From NCBI GenBank assembly GCA_009692585.1, contig SHYX01000028.1, positions 1-64,000 on the forward strand: a stretch of DNA of 64,000 bases, given 5' to 3'. The notes under the pieces were generated by a model. The model saw only the letters and a list, made by a program, of their open reading frames with translations, was not told the DNA's origin and ran no database searches. The stretch comes from Myxococcales bacterium (lineage in GTDB: Bacteria; Myxococcota; UBA796; SXON01). Position 1 is the stretch's first letter; every line of letters starts with the position of its first letter. Position numbers and translations under genes: made by a program. Shown piece after piece: positions 43,170 through 51,192 of the stretch.

Positions 43170-43661
43170 ATGGTCATCTCTGCCGGTTCGGTCGTCTCGT
43201 TTGACTACGTGCTCCACGCGCCCGACGGCCGCGTCATCGACGCGTCGGAGGGGAAGCCGCTCAGCTACCTTCATGGAACCGGGCAGATCGTGCCCGGGCT
43301 CGAGCGACAGCTTCTGGGCCGCCAGGCTGGTGAAGCGCTGGACATCGTCGTCGAGGCCCGGGAGGCCTACGGCGAGCGTACCGGGCAGGGATTCCGGGTC
43401 CCGCGGACCGAGCTCCCGGGCGAGATGCAGCCGCAGATCGGCATGCCGCTCGGCGCCCGCGGCCCCGACGGGGAATCGATGATGCTCTACGTGGTGGGCG
43501 TCGACGACGACGGCATCAGCGTCACCCTGGACCACCCGCTTTCTGGACTGGACCTGCGCTTCGTCGTCGAGATTCGTTCCATTCGTATCGCGACAGGTGA
43601 TGAGCTTTCGCACGGCCACGCGCACGGTCACGACGGCCACGATCACCACCACGGACACTGA
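43170..43661 (+). CDS. slyD: SlyD-type FKBP peptidyl-prolyl isomerase with His-rich tail
   Basis: 163 aa. The FKBP part opens GSVVSFDYVLHAPDGRVIDA, has the IF-domain insertion typical of SlyD (AYGERTGQGFRVPRTELP ... VVGVDDDGISVTLDHPLSG), and GTGQIVPGLERQLLG for the isomerase site. The C-terminus is HGHAHGHDGHDHHHGH, a nickel/zinc-binding tail as in E. coli SlyD, a metallochaperone for hydrogenase nickel insertion. No hydrogenase gene is seen here. Confidence 0.93.
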   Translation: MVISAGSVVSFDYVLHAPDGRVIDASEGKPLSYLHGTGQIVPGLERQLLGRQAGEALDIVVEAREAYGERTGQGFRVPRTELPGEMQPQIGMPLGARGPDGESMMLYVVGVDDDGISVTLDHPLSGLDLRFVVEIRSIRIATGDELSHGHAHGHDGHDHHHGH

Positions 43662-43873
43662 GGGTGGCCCGTAGCTCTGCCCCAGGCGCTTCGACGTTAC
43701 GACGCATGGCCGGCGCGGGCGCGTCGGCTGTCGCCGCGTTTGCGGAGCCGAGCACCCGCGGCGAGCGACCGATCGTGCAGACCCAGCGGCGGGTACTCGC
43801 CCGGGGCCTCGATGGTGGCCAGCGTCGTGATGGTAGTGATGTGGGGGCTGCGCTGGGGAGCGGCGGCGCTGGC

Positions 43874-43963
43874 GTCCGCATCGAAGTCGAGGATCGCGGT
43901 CCGGGGATTCCGGAGGAATTTCGCCCCTGAATCTTTCACCGGTTCTCGCAGGCCCGGCCTGAT
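43874..43963 (+). pseudogene. Fragment of a histidine-kinase ATPase domain with an in-frame stop
   Basis: A single frame reads VRIEVEDRGPGIPEEFRP, a stop codon, then IFHRFSQARPDATL. Sensor kinases read ...VxDxGPGIPEExRxRIFxRFxQA..., so the TGA at the stop position stands where an Arg CGA is expected, and the next kinase motif (GTGLGL) never follows because the convergent malate-synthase-like gene begins. It is a decayed ~30-residue fragment, not a functional gene. Nothing else recognisable lies in 43662-43873. Confidence 0.55.
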
Positions 43964-43975
43964 GCCACCCTCATA

Positions 43976-46000
43976 TCACCCCGTGGAGTACCGCCCCGGG
44001 CACAGCCGAACCGCTTCCGCCCAGGGGTCGGCAGCGTTGCGGATCGGGGCGTAGGTGAAGGGGAGCAGCAGCTCGGTCACGAATTCGGGCGGACGCTCGG
44101 TGAGGACCAAGAGCCGAAGCAGTTGCTCGGCGATCGGGTACCAGCGCGCGGCCTCGCCCGCCCATCGTACCGCCGGTCGGTGGGTCGGCGTCTCGCACCC
44201 GTCGCGGAGGAAGGCGACCTCTTCGGCGAGGATGGCCAGAAATCGGGAGCGGGGAACGCGGCCGTGGTGGACCTCGGCCCACAGCTCCCATCGTGAGCGC
44301 TCGGTGGTCGCGAGATCGTCCATCACCCGGACGGGAACGGGCTCGCCGTCGGCGGCACGCAGGCTGGCCGGGAGGGCGACGCATCCGTTTCCCGACAGCC
44401 AGTCGGCGAGGTATTGCAGCGCCTGGAAGACGTTGTAGCGCACCTCTTCGGGGTCGTCGTTGGCGATGACGTCGCTGCCGCCCAACTCGGCGGCGAGCAC
44501 CGCGCGGAGGTATCGAGGATCCTCGGGCGCGAGGCTGGCCGCATCGTCCGCGGTGAGGAAGGCCAGCAGGCGGGGGGCCTCCGCCGGGTCTGGCACCAGC
44601 GCGGCGATGAGCGCGAAGAGCGTGGTGTCGGTCGGCTCCTGCCGCCGTCGTCGCCACGCCTCGCACAGCGCGATCCCGACGCGCACGAAGTCCGGGTGCG
44701 CCACCCAGAAGCCGTCGAGCCCCCGCCGCAGTTGGGTGACGACGTCGCGGACAAAACCCGCCATGCTCACCATGACGCTGCGCGCGTCGCCTTCGGTGGG
44801 CAGGACGCCGTACATCCCGCCGATCTTGAGCGCGCCGCAGGCGCCGAGGTCGCGCACGAGGATGCGGTGGCTCTCGCGGATGTGCCGGATGACGATGTTG
44901 GGATCCGCCTTGACCGGGATGCGGTAGCCGGGGTCGTACCGGAAGAGCCGGGCGGTGGCGGCGAGGAAGTCGTGCCAACCGAGGCTACCCCCGAGGAACC
45001 AGGGGTGGAGTGCGGCGGCCATTTCCCGGATGCGGAAGATCGCACGTGGGTTTTCGAAGACGACCAGCACGCGCAGCGAGCCCGCCGCGAAGCGGGGATC
45101 GCGCGCGGCGATCCCCGCCTCGGTCGCCCGCAAGAGCGCCGCGAGGTAGGCGGCCTCTTCGTCATTCTCCAGCTTGGGGAAGTAGAAGACGAGCGCCTCC
45201 CGATTTTCACGGTTCAACCACGCATGTTGAACCAACTCCACCAGATGGAGCGGCAGCGGCGACCCGTCGAGGAGGTGGTTCCCATCGGGCAGGGCGAGGC
45301 CGGCGACTCGCTTGATCGGCAGGGAACGTGCCGACTCGGCCAGCCGGAGGGTTCGCCCGGTACGCGCGTCGGTGTCCACCAGCGTCCCGTCGAAGCAGCG
45401 CGCCAGGTTCATGCTCGCGTCGTACAGGCTCTCCACCAGCGGCGTCTTGCTGTCCTCGCTGTCGGCGCCCCAGCGGGCGACGTGCCCGGCGACCAGCTCC
45501 GCGACCAGCGGCGGCTCGTCGGGTCGCCGGCGGTGGACGGCGTTCATCGCGTTGATCGCCATCCGGGCGGAGTCCGGTGGGCCGAACAACGTGACCTGGT
45601 GCCCGCGTATGAACTCCGGCACCTCGACCGTGCGGGCGTCGACGACCCCGGGCCGCGGCCCCGCGACGATTCGGCCGTGGGCGTCGGCCTCGCCGAGCGC
45701 CGTGGCCCAACGGACGTCCTGGATGTCGCGACCGACGTTTTGAGTCGCGAGTTCGAGCGTCCGGCGGTCGAAGTACGCGCGGTCGGCGACCCGACGCTCG
45801 AGGACCGCGTCCAGGTCAGCCGCCACCGCACGATGGACCTCTACCACCAGGCCCAGCATCTCCGCGGATTCGAGCACGGGGAATCGCGTACCGAGACCGT
45901 GCGTAGAGCGCAACCCTGGGATTGGTGTCGCCTCCATCTCGGCGTCGAGCGCGGCCAGAAGCGGCGGGGGCAGGAAGACGGCGTAGGCTCGGATGTCCAC
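43976..46000 (-). CDS. Malate-synthase-family protein (AceB-like)
   Basis: 674 aa, longer than ~540 aa AceB. Several blocks align with malate synthase A in order: RGHQVTLFGPPDSARMAINA (VEITGPTDRKMVINA), WGADSEDSKTPLVES (ADFEDSxSPTW), LVFYFPKLENDEEA (FYLPKMESHLEA), RVLVVFENPRAIFRIREM (VLIETLxAAFEMDEI), LGWHDFL (RWDYIF), GCGALKIGGMYG-like region and GFWVAHPDFVRVGI (GTWVAHPGLVPI). The family condenses glyoxylate with acetyl-CoA. Some signature residues differ, so activity on glyoxylate is inferred, not certain. It is 22 bp downstream of the 5-hydroxyisourate hydrolase gene, which fits glyoxylate from purine breakdown. Confidence 0.75.
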   Translation of the reverse strand: MDIRAYAVFLPPPLLAALDAEMEATPIPGLRSTHGLGTRFPVLESAEMLGLVVEVHRAVAADLDAVLERRVADRAYFDRRTLELATQNVGRDIQDVRWATALGEADAHGRIVAGPRPGVVDARTVEVPEFIRGHQVTLFGPPDSARMAINAMNAVHRRRPDEPPLVAELVAGHVARWGADSEDSKTPLVESLYDASMNLARCFDGTLVDTDARTGRTLRLAESARSLPIKRVAGLALPDGNHLLDGSPLPLHLVELVQHAWLNRENREALVFYFPKLENDEEAAYLAALLRATEAGIAARDPRFAAGSLRVLVVFENPRAIFRIREMAAALHPWFLGGSLGWHDFLAATARLFRYDPGYRIPVKADPNIVIRHIRESHRILVRDLGACGALKIGGMYGVLPTEGDARSVMVSMAGFVRDVVTQLRRGLDGFWVAHPDFVRVGIALCEAWRRRRQEPTDTTLFALIAALVPDPAEAPRLLAFLTADDAASLAPEDPRYLRAVLAAELGGSDVIANDDPEEVRYNVFQALQYLADWLSGNGCVALPASLRAADGEPVPVRVMDDLATTERSRWELWAEVHHGRVPRSRFLAILAEEVAFLRDGCETPTHRPAVRWAGEAARWYPIAEQLLRLLVLTERPPEFVTELLLPFTYAPIRNAADPWAEAVRLCPGRYSTG

Positions 46001-46022
46001 GCGGGCGCTGTATCGCGGCCTC

Positions 46023-46361
46023 TCAGGAGCCGCGGTAGGTCGAGTAGCTGAAGGGCGAGACCAGCAGCGGAATATGATGATGTCGCGACAGGTCCGTCAC
46101 GTCGAAGACCAGCTCCGCGTACGGGAAGAAACAACCAAGCCCGCGCGCGGCGAAGTAGGGCGCCACATCAAAGCGCAGCCGCCATCGGCCGGCGTGCAGG
46201 CCGCTCTCCGGGAGCAGGTCCGGCACGCGACCGTCGGCGTTGGTCTGTCGGGTCGACACGTCCCGCCAGGCGCCGCCCACGTCCTCGCTCAAGGTCACGC
46301 CGACGCCCGCCGCGGGGGTGCCGTGGGCGGTGTCGAGCACATGCGTGGTCAGCGGCGACAT
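46023..46361 (-). CDS. uraH: 5-Hydroxyisourate hydrolase (transthyretin-like)
   Basis: 112 aa. The family start LTTHVLDTAHGTPAAGV carries the first catalytic His, the middle has RWRLRFDVAPYF, followed by FFPYAELVFDVTD and HHHIPLLVSPFSYSTYRGS, ending in the diagnostic YRGS tetrapeptide. It hydrolyses 5-hydroxyisourate from urate oxidation to OHCU. The gene lies four bases downstream of a lamin-tail lipoprotein and just upstream of the malate-synthase-like gene, so the three are probably co-transcribed. No uricase is present in the window. Confidence 0.95.
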   Translation of the reverse strand: MSPLTTHVLDTAHGTPAAGVGVTLSEDVGGAWRDVSTRQTNADGRVPDLLPESGLHAGRWRLRFDVAPYFAARGLGCFFPYAELVFDVTDLSRHHHIPLLVSPFSYSTYRGS

Positions 46362-46364
46362 CGG

Positions 46365-47528
46365 CTACCAGCAGACGTCGTTGGTCTGGCCGGGCGTGCC
46401 GGGCTCGCCGCCGGTACTCACGACCGTGGTCTGGCCGCACCAGTGGCTCAGCTCGTCGTTGTCGCCCGCGTCCTGGAAGGCAGGATCGATGCCGATGGCC
46501 GCGCCGGAGAGGTACCAGGTCTCGTCATAGTGTAGCCAGTCGATCTGCACGCCGTCGGCCCGCGACAGGACCAACTCGTCCTCGCCGTTGGCCAGCGCCA
46601 GGCCGTCGCCGTTGGGCTGGCGTTCGAAGAACGCGTCGCAGGGCACGCCGCCGTTCGTCGCGGGATCGAGGTTCGCGCACAGCACCACGTAGTCGCCGGC
46701 GAGCACCGGGATGCTGCCTTCGAGCACGTATAGATCGACGTCGTCGTCGTGGAAGGAGTACCCGGCGATGTCGATGGTGCTGCCACTGTCGTTGTACAGC
46801 TCGACCCATTCGCCCACCTCGTCCGCGACGACCTCCGGGTCCACCATCATCTCGGAGAAGACGAGGTCCCCCGGCTCGGCCACGATCGGCACGTCGGTGA
46901 CCGTCACCGTGACGACGTCGCTCCCGACATCCCCGTCGGTGTCGGTGGCGCTCAGCGTGATGACGTGCGTGCCGACGGCGAGCGGCGCCAGGAGGATCGA
47001 CTCGCCGCCGGCGGTGATCGGCCCTTCCGGCTCGCTGCCATCGATGTCCCAGGCGAGCAGCAGGTCCCCCGGGGCGGTGACGCTGTCGGTGGCGATGCCT
47101 TGGAAGGTCGTGAGCGCGACGGGCTCGGAGGTGGTGCCGTCGAGGGGGAGGGTGATCTGGACCACGGGCGCCTCGCGGGGGCCCAGAAGGAGGAAGTGCG
47201 CCGTGGCGCTGGCGGTGTCGCTGTCCTCGTCGGTGACGCGGAGGCTGACCTCGTGCTCGCCGAGGGTGGTCTCGTCCAGGGGCATCGCCCACGAGGCGGC
47301 GCCCGCTTCGTCGGCTGCGCCGGCGACGTCCACCCCGTCGAGGCTCCAGGTGAGCTGGAGCGAGAGCGCGGGCGTGAAGCGGTCGCTGACCTGAGCATCG
47401 GCGGCATACGGACCCTCTCCCATGCGCAGCACATCGCCCTCGCCGGGGTTGACCAGCGCGACCTCGGGGGCGCTGGTGACGTGGGTGAGGTCGGAGTCGC
47501 TCTGACAGGCGAAGAGGAGGAAGAGCAT
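46365..47528 (-). CDS. Lipoprotein with Ig/PKD-like repeats and lamin-tail domain
   Basis: 387 aa from ATG 47528, with the very short lipobox MLFLLFAC. Two or three beta domains of Ig/PKD type follow (SLQLTWSLDGVDVAGAADEA, LLLAWDIDGSEPEGPI). The C-terminal third is a lamin-tail domain: DLVFSEMMVDPEVV, GEWVELYNDSGSTIDIAGYS, DYVVLCANLDP and GDGLALANGEDELVLS are its landmarks, closing on WHYD-like sequence and a terminal Cys. LTDs in bacteria are found on secreted nucleases and adhesins. Regulatory 147-bp repeats lie in the divergent upstream gap. Confidence 0.85.
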   Translation of the reverse strand: MLFLLFACQSDSDLTHVTSAPEVALVNPGEGDVLRMGEGPYAADAQVSDRFTPALSLQLTWSLDGVDVAGAADEAGAASWAMPLDETTLGEHEVSLRVTDEDSDTASATAHFLLLGPREAPVVQITLPLDGTTSEPVALTTFQGIATDSVTAPGDLLLAWDIDGSEPEGPITAGGESILLAPLAVGTHVITLSATDTDGDVGSDVVTVTVTDVPIVAEPGDLVFSEMMVDPEVVADEVGEWVELYNDSGSTIDIAGYSFHDDDVDLYVLEGSIPVLAGDYVVLCANLDPATNGGVPCDAFFERQPNGDGLALANGEDELVLSRADGVQIDWLHYDETWYLSGAAIGIDPAFQDAGDNDELSHWCGQTTVVSTGGEPGTPGQTNDVCW

Positions 47529-47596
47529 GGTGGGCGCCGTGTAGCACACGTGTCCGCGGTCTGCGCGCTCTCCCCCGGCCAGAGGATGGTTTCCCA

Positions 47597-47743
47597 TGGG
47601 TGACGCCCAGGTGGGGGAGAGTCGCCCGGCGGGCGGGTTATCCAACCCGACCGCCGCCGCAGGCCGGAAAGCGTAGCTTGGAGGCCGGAGGGTAGGCGAC
47701 GGTAGGGGGAGGACGCGGCGAGCGTCTTCCCCCGGAGCATGAT
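47597..47743 (+). ncRNA. Copy 1 of a duplicated 147-bp structured element
   Basis: Identical over 147 bases to 47798-47944. On the plus strand it can fold into hairpin TGGG/CCCA, an outer stem GTCGCC/GGCGAC enclosing two hairpins (CGGCGG-CGGGTT with loop ATCC, and GGCC-AAGC with loop GTA and symmetric GGA/GGA internal loop), then a 12-bp hairpin GGGGGAGGACGC/GCGTCTTCCCCC with loop GGCGA. It ends with ATGAT like the second copy, but the reading frame after it stops after 11 codons, so this copy leads no gene. It may be a regulatory leader duplicate, a small RNA or a dispersed repeat. Confidence 0.6.
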
Positions 47744-47797
47744 CGTCATCCATGCCGTCGCGACGTGGGCTCATTGAGCCATGAAGCTGCTGCGGCC

Positions 47798-47944
47798 TGG
47801 GTGACGCCCAGGTGGGGGAGAGTCGCCCGGCGGGCGGGTTATCCAACCCGACCGCCGCCGCAGGCCGGAAAGCGTAGCTTGGAGGCCGGAGGGTAGGCGA
47901 CGGTAGGGGGAGGACGCGGCGAGCGTCTTCCCCCGGAGCATGAT
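47798..47944 (+). promoter_or_regulatory. Copy 2 of the 147-bp structured element, ending in the ppx start codon
   Basis: Same sequence as 47597-47743. Stems: outer 47822-47827 with 47896-47901; hairpin 47828-47857; hairpin 47863-47887; strong terminal hairpin 47906-47934, then five bases and the ppx ATG at 47940. An SD-like GGGGGAGG sits in the 5' arm of the terminal hairpin. A second GGGGGAG at 47814-47820 could compete for the same C-rich arm, which would give two alternative folds. Shape and position are those of a cis-regulatory leader, but no known riboswitch class is recognised. Confidence 0.55.
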
Positions 47945-49106
47945 AGACCCGAACGTGCCGCGCCGCGTAGGAGTCATCGACATCGGCTCCGGGAGCACGT
48001 CCCTGGCCGTCTTCGACGCTGGGGTCGGGGGGTTCCTCGACCGGCTGCACCAGGAGGGCGCTTCGCTCCGGCTGATCGAGACGCTCGACGAGGCCGGCTC
48101 GCTCCCGGCCAGCGCGGTGCGGCAGCTGTTCTCGACGCTGGGCGGCTATGTCCGCCGGGCCCGGGCGCTCGACGTTCAGGACGTGCACGTGGTCGCGACC
48201 TCGGCGATGCGCGACGCCACCAACGGGGCGGCCCTGGTCGCGCGGATGAACGAGGAGCTCGGCGTCAGCGCCCGGCTGGTCAGCGGCGTGGAGGAAGGGC
48301 AGTTGGCGGCCCACACCGTGTTGTGTACGCTGCCGATGCGCGACGGCATCGTCCTGGACCTCGGCGGCGGCTCGATGCAACTGGTCGAGGTCGCCCGCCG
48401 CCGTGTGATGCGCAGCGTGTCGCTGCCGCTGGGGGCGCTGCGCCTGTACGATACGTTCCTGCGCGGGGCTGATCCGCCGTCGGGCCCCGCCCTGTGTTCG
48501 CTTCGGCGGCACGTGGTCGAGGCGCTCCACACCGTGCCGTGGCTGCGGCGACATCGCGGCAATCTCGTCGCGGTCGGGGGCAGCGCGCGAGCATACGGAA
48601 AGATGTCGCGACGTGAGCGGCCGGTGCGCACCGGACACGGGCACGGCTTCCTGCTGGACGGGGAGGCCCTCCTCGACGGCTATGAAGTGCTCTCTCGCAA
48701 GCCGACGGCGCTCCGCGCCGGCACGCCGGGACTGGCGTCGCATCGGGTGGACACGATCGTCGCGGCCGGGGTGGTGCTCAGCGCGGTGCTGCGCCTCGGC
48801 GGCTTCGGCGGCATGCACCTGTCGACCTACGGCATCCGCGAGGGCGTGGCCTTCCGGGCGCTCTTTGGCGACACCCCAATCGCCGATCCGGGGGCGGCCG
48901 GAATCCGCGGGCGCCTGCGCGCGGTGCCGATGGTCCGCCCACCGGCGGTGTCGGGGCTCACGCCGCGGGAGCGTCGCCTGTACGCGGCGGCGCTGGACCA
49001 CGACGCTGGGCGCCTTCTGGACAAGCCGATCCAGGGATTCTGGCAGGAGGAGGTGCTGCGGGTGGCGCGAGCGCTGGCCGAGCGGGGCGTCGCTGCGGGT
49101 GGTTGA
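47940..49106 (+). CDS. ppx: Ppx/GppA-family exopolyphosphatase/pppGpp phosphohydrolase
   Basis: 388 aa. The actin-like ASKHA fold motifs are VGVIDIGSGSTSLAVFDA (phosphate 1), VHVVATSAMRDATNG, SGVEEGQLAAHTV, and GIVLDLGGGSMQLVEV (phosphate 2), with NLVAVGGSARAYGKM later. These enzymes release phosphate from polyphosphate ends or from pppGpp. It is only one-domain-plus, lacking the long C-terminal HD-like domain of E. coli Ppx (~513 aa). It is convergent with ppk1, stops 20 bp apart, pairing polyphosphate breakdown and synthesis. The upstream region is the duplicated 147-bp element. Confidence 0.9.
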   Translation: MIDPNVPRRVGVIDIGSGSTSLAVFDAGVGGFLDRLHQEGASLRLIETLDEAGSLPASAVRQLFSTLGGYVRRARALDVQDVHVVATSAMRDATNGAALVARMNEELGVSARLVSGVEEGQLAAHTVLCTLPMRDGIVLDLGGGSMQLVEVARRRVMRSVSLPLGALRLYDTFLRGADPPSGPALCSLRRHVVEALHTVPWLRRHRGNLVAVGGSARAYGKMSRRERPVRTGHGHGFLLDGEALLDGYEVLSRKPTALRAGTPGLASHRVDTIVAAGVVLSAVLRLGGFGGMHLSTYGIREGVAFRALFGDTPIADPGAAGIRGRLRAVPMVRPPAVSGLTPRERRLYAAALDHDAGRLLDKPIQGFWQEEVLRVARALAERGVAAGG

Positions 49107-49126
49107 TACGGCCGGACCGTCTCCGT

Positions 49127-51190
49127 TCAGCGCCGGCGCGCCCGCTTCATCGACAGCTCCTGGCTGCGCACTGCCGGTCCCGCCGCCACGCGCCGCTGAT
49201 TCTTCCCATCCGGCAGGATGATCGACGCCTTCACATTGTCGGCGAGCTGAGAGTCCAGGTGCTGGTCCAGCTCTTTCTGGTGCGCCTTGTCATGCACGGG
49301 GAAGGCGATCTCGATGCGGCCGTTGAGGTTCCGCGGCATCCAGTCGGCGCTGCTCAGCCAGAATTCGCGCTCGCCGCCGTTGTCGAAGCGGATGACGCGT
49401 GCGTGTTCGAGGAAGCGGTCGACGATGCGGATGGCGTGGATGTTGTCCGAGAGACCGTTCACGCCCGGCCGCAGGCCGCAGATGCCGCGGATGATCAGGT
49501 CGACGCGCACCCCCGCTCGCGATGCACGGTACAGCTCCGCGATCAGGTCCGGATCGATCAGCGCGTTGAGCTTCACCACGATTCCCGACGTTTTGCCAAG
49601 CTTCTTGTTCTCCACCTCGCGGCGGATCCGCGTCTGGAACTCGTCCCGCAGGTGCATCGGCGCGAGGAGCAGCTCCTGCATGGGCGGGGGGCGGGTGTAG
49701 CCGGTGAGCAGGTTGAACAACCAGGTGACGTCCTCGCCGATGGATTCGCGCGCGGTGAACAGGCTGAAATCGGCGTAGGAGGCGGCGTTGCCCTCGTTGT
49801 AGTTCCCGGTTCCGAGGTGGACGTAACGCCGAACGCCGCCGCGATGACGACGGACCACCAGCGCCGCTTTTGCATGGGTCTTGTACCCGGTCACCCCGTA
49901 GACCACGTGCGCGCCTGCATCTTCGAGCCGTCGCGCCCACGCGATGTTGGACTCCTCGTTGAAGCGCGCCCGCAGCTCGACCAGCGCCACCACGGACTTG
50001 CCGTTCTGCGCCGCGGTCAAGAGCGCGTGTGCGATGCGACTATCTCGCGACATCCGGTACAGCGTGATCTTGATCGCCAACACATCGGGATCGAGCGCGG
50101 CCGCTTCCAGGAAGTTCACCACGTGATCGAAGCTCTGGTAGGGGTGATGGACCAGGACGTCGCCGCGGTCGATCACCGCGAACACGTCTCGCCCGGCGGC
50201 GAAGCGGCCGGCGGATTGGGGCGTCCAGGGGGGGAACTTCAGGTCGGGCCGCGCGACCAGGGAGTAGAGCTGGAACAGGTCGGCGAACGCGGTGAAGCCT
50301 TCGGCCGCGTAGAGGTCGGTGGGGTCGAGCTCCAGCTCGCTCACCACCCGCGCCAGCTCGGACGGGTCGACCTCAGGCTCATATTGCAGGCGAACCGCCG
50401 CACCGAGGCGACGGTTTCGCACCGCCGCCTGGACGGTGCGCATCAGGTCCTCGGCACGGTCTTCGTCGTAGTCCAATTCGGCGTCGCGAGTGACCCGGAC
50501 GGCGCCGGCGCTGACCACCTCGGCATTCTGAAACAACACATCGAGGTTCAGGCGTATCGCATCTTCCAACAGCGCCACCTCGACCGAATCCCCCTCGGCG
50601 GGAAGCATCAGAAAGCGGGGAAGAACCGCGGCCGGGATGTGGATGATGCAGGATTGTGGGGCCGGGAGCTCGTCCTCGTCGTCGTGTGGCAACAACTCCA
50701 GGACCAGGCACAGCGCGCGGTTGGCGATGTGGGGGAAGGGGTGGGCCGGGTCGATGGCGATGGGGGTGATGACCGGCAGCGCGTTGGCCCGGAACCACGC
50801 CCGCAAGAACGTCTCCTGCGCGACCGTCCACGCCCCCTTCCGCCGCAGGTGGATGCCTTCCGCCCCCAGCGCGGGAAGCAGGTCGTCCAACATGATGCGG
50901 TGCTGGGTCGCGACAAGTTCATGCGCGCGGGCGCTCACCGCGTCCAGCACCTGACGGGGCGTCATGCCGTCGGGCCCGGGCTGCGTCACGCCCGCGTCGA
51001 GCTGCCGCCACAGGCCGGCAACGCGGACCATGAAGAACTCGTCGAGGTTGGAGGAAAAGATCGCCAGGAAGCGCAGCCGTTCCAGCAGCGGCACCGTGGG
51101 GTCCATGGCCTCTTCGAGGACGCGGGCGTTGAACTCCAGCCAGCTGGTCTCGCGGTTGTTCATCGGCGGGGGGGCGGGCATCCGCGGCAT
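49127..51190 (-). CDS. ppk1: Polyphosphate kinase 1
   Basis: 687 aa from ATG 51190, the usual Ppk1 length; ATGs at 51181 and 51163 are alternative starts. Landmarks: NRETSWLEFNARVLEEA, RLRFLAIFSSNLDEFFMVR, VDRGDVLVHHPYQSFDHVVN-like region, LYRMSRDSRIAHAL, the phosphorylated His in YKTHAKAALVVRR, and RYVHLGTGNYNEGNA, FPVHDKAH near the end. It polymerises ATP gamma-phosphate into polyphosphate. It starts two bases after the msrB stop, so msrB and ppk1 are co-transcribed, and is convergent with ppx. Confidence 0.95.
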   Translation of the reverse strand: MPRMPAPPPMNNRETSWLEFNARVLEEAMDPTVPLLERLRFLAIFSSNLDEFFMVRVAGLWRQLDAGVTQPGPDGMTPRQVLDAVSARAHELVATQHRIMLDDLLPALGAEGIHLRRKGAWTVAQETFLRAWFRANALPVITPIAIDPAHPFPHIANRALCLVLELLPHDDEDELPAPQSCIIHIPAAVLPRFLMLPAEGDSVEVALLEDAIRLNLDVLFQNAEVVSAGAVRVTRDAELDYDEDRAEDLMRTVQAAVRNRRLGAAVRLQYEPEVDPSELARVVSELELDPTDLYAAEGFTAFADLFQLYSLVARPDLKFPPWTPQSAGRFAAGRDVFAVIDRGDVLVHHPYQSFDHVVNFLEAAALDPDVLAIKITLYRMSRDSRIAHALLTAAQNGKSVVALVELRARFNEESNIAWARRLEDAGAHVVYGVTGYKTHAKAALVVRRHRGGVRRYVHLGTGNYNEGNAASYADFSLFTARESIGEDVTWLFNLLTGYTRPPPMQELLLAPMHLRDEFQTRIRREVENKKLGKTSGIVVKLNALIDPDLIAELYRASRAGVRVDLIIRGICGLRPGVNGLSDNIHAIRIVDRFLEHARVIRFDNGGEREFWLSSADWMPRNLNGRIEIAFPVHDKAHQKELDQHLDSQLADNVKASIILPDGKNQRRVAAGPAVRSQELSMKRARRR

Positions 51191-51192
51191 TG

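Noticed and set aside
43664..43720. tRNA-like GCCCGTAGCTC sequence after slyD
   Set aside because: No cloverleaf, anticodon arm or CCA-end partner can be formed; the resemblance is limited to a D-arm-like word.
47597..47944. The 147-bp copies as an insertion sequence or MITE
   Set aside because: No terminal inverted repeats or target-site duplication are seen, and the second copy ends exactly in a start codon, so a transposon was not called, though a dispersed repeat remains possible.
47597..47944. Small proteins encoded on the minus strand of the two copies
   Set aside because: The open frames exist in more than one frame at once, which is typical for GC-rich structured DNA rather than for a gene.
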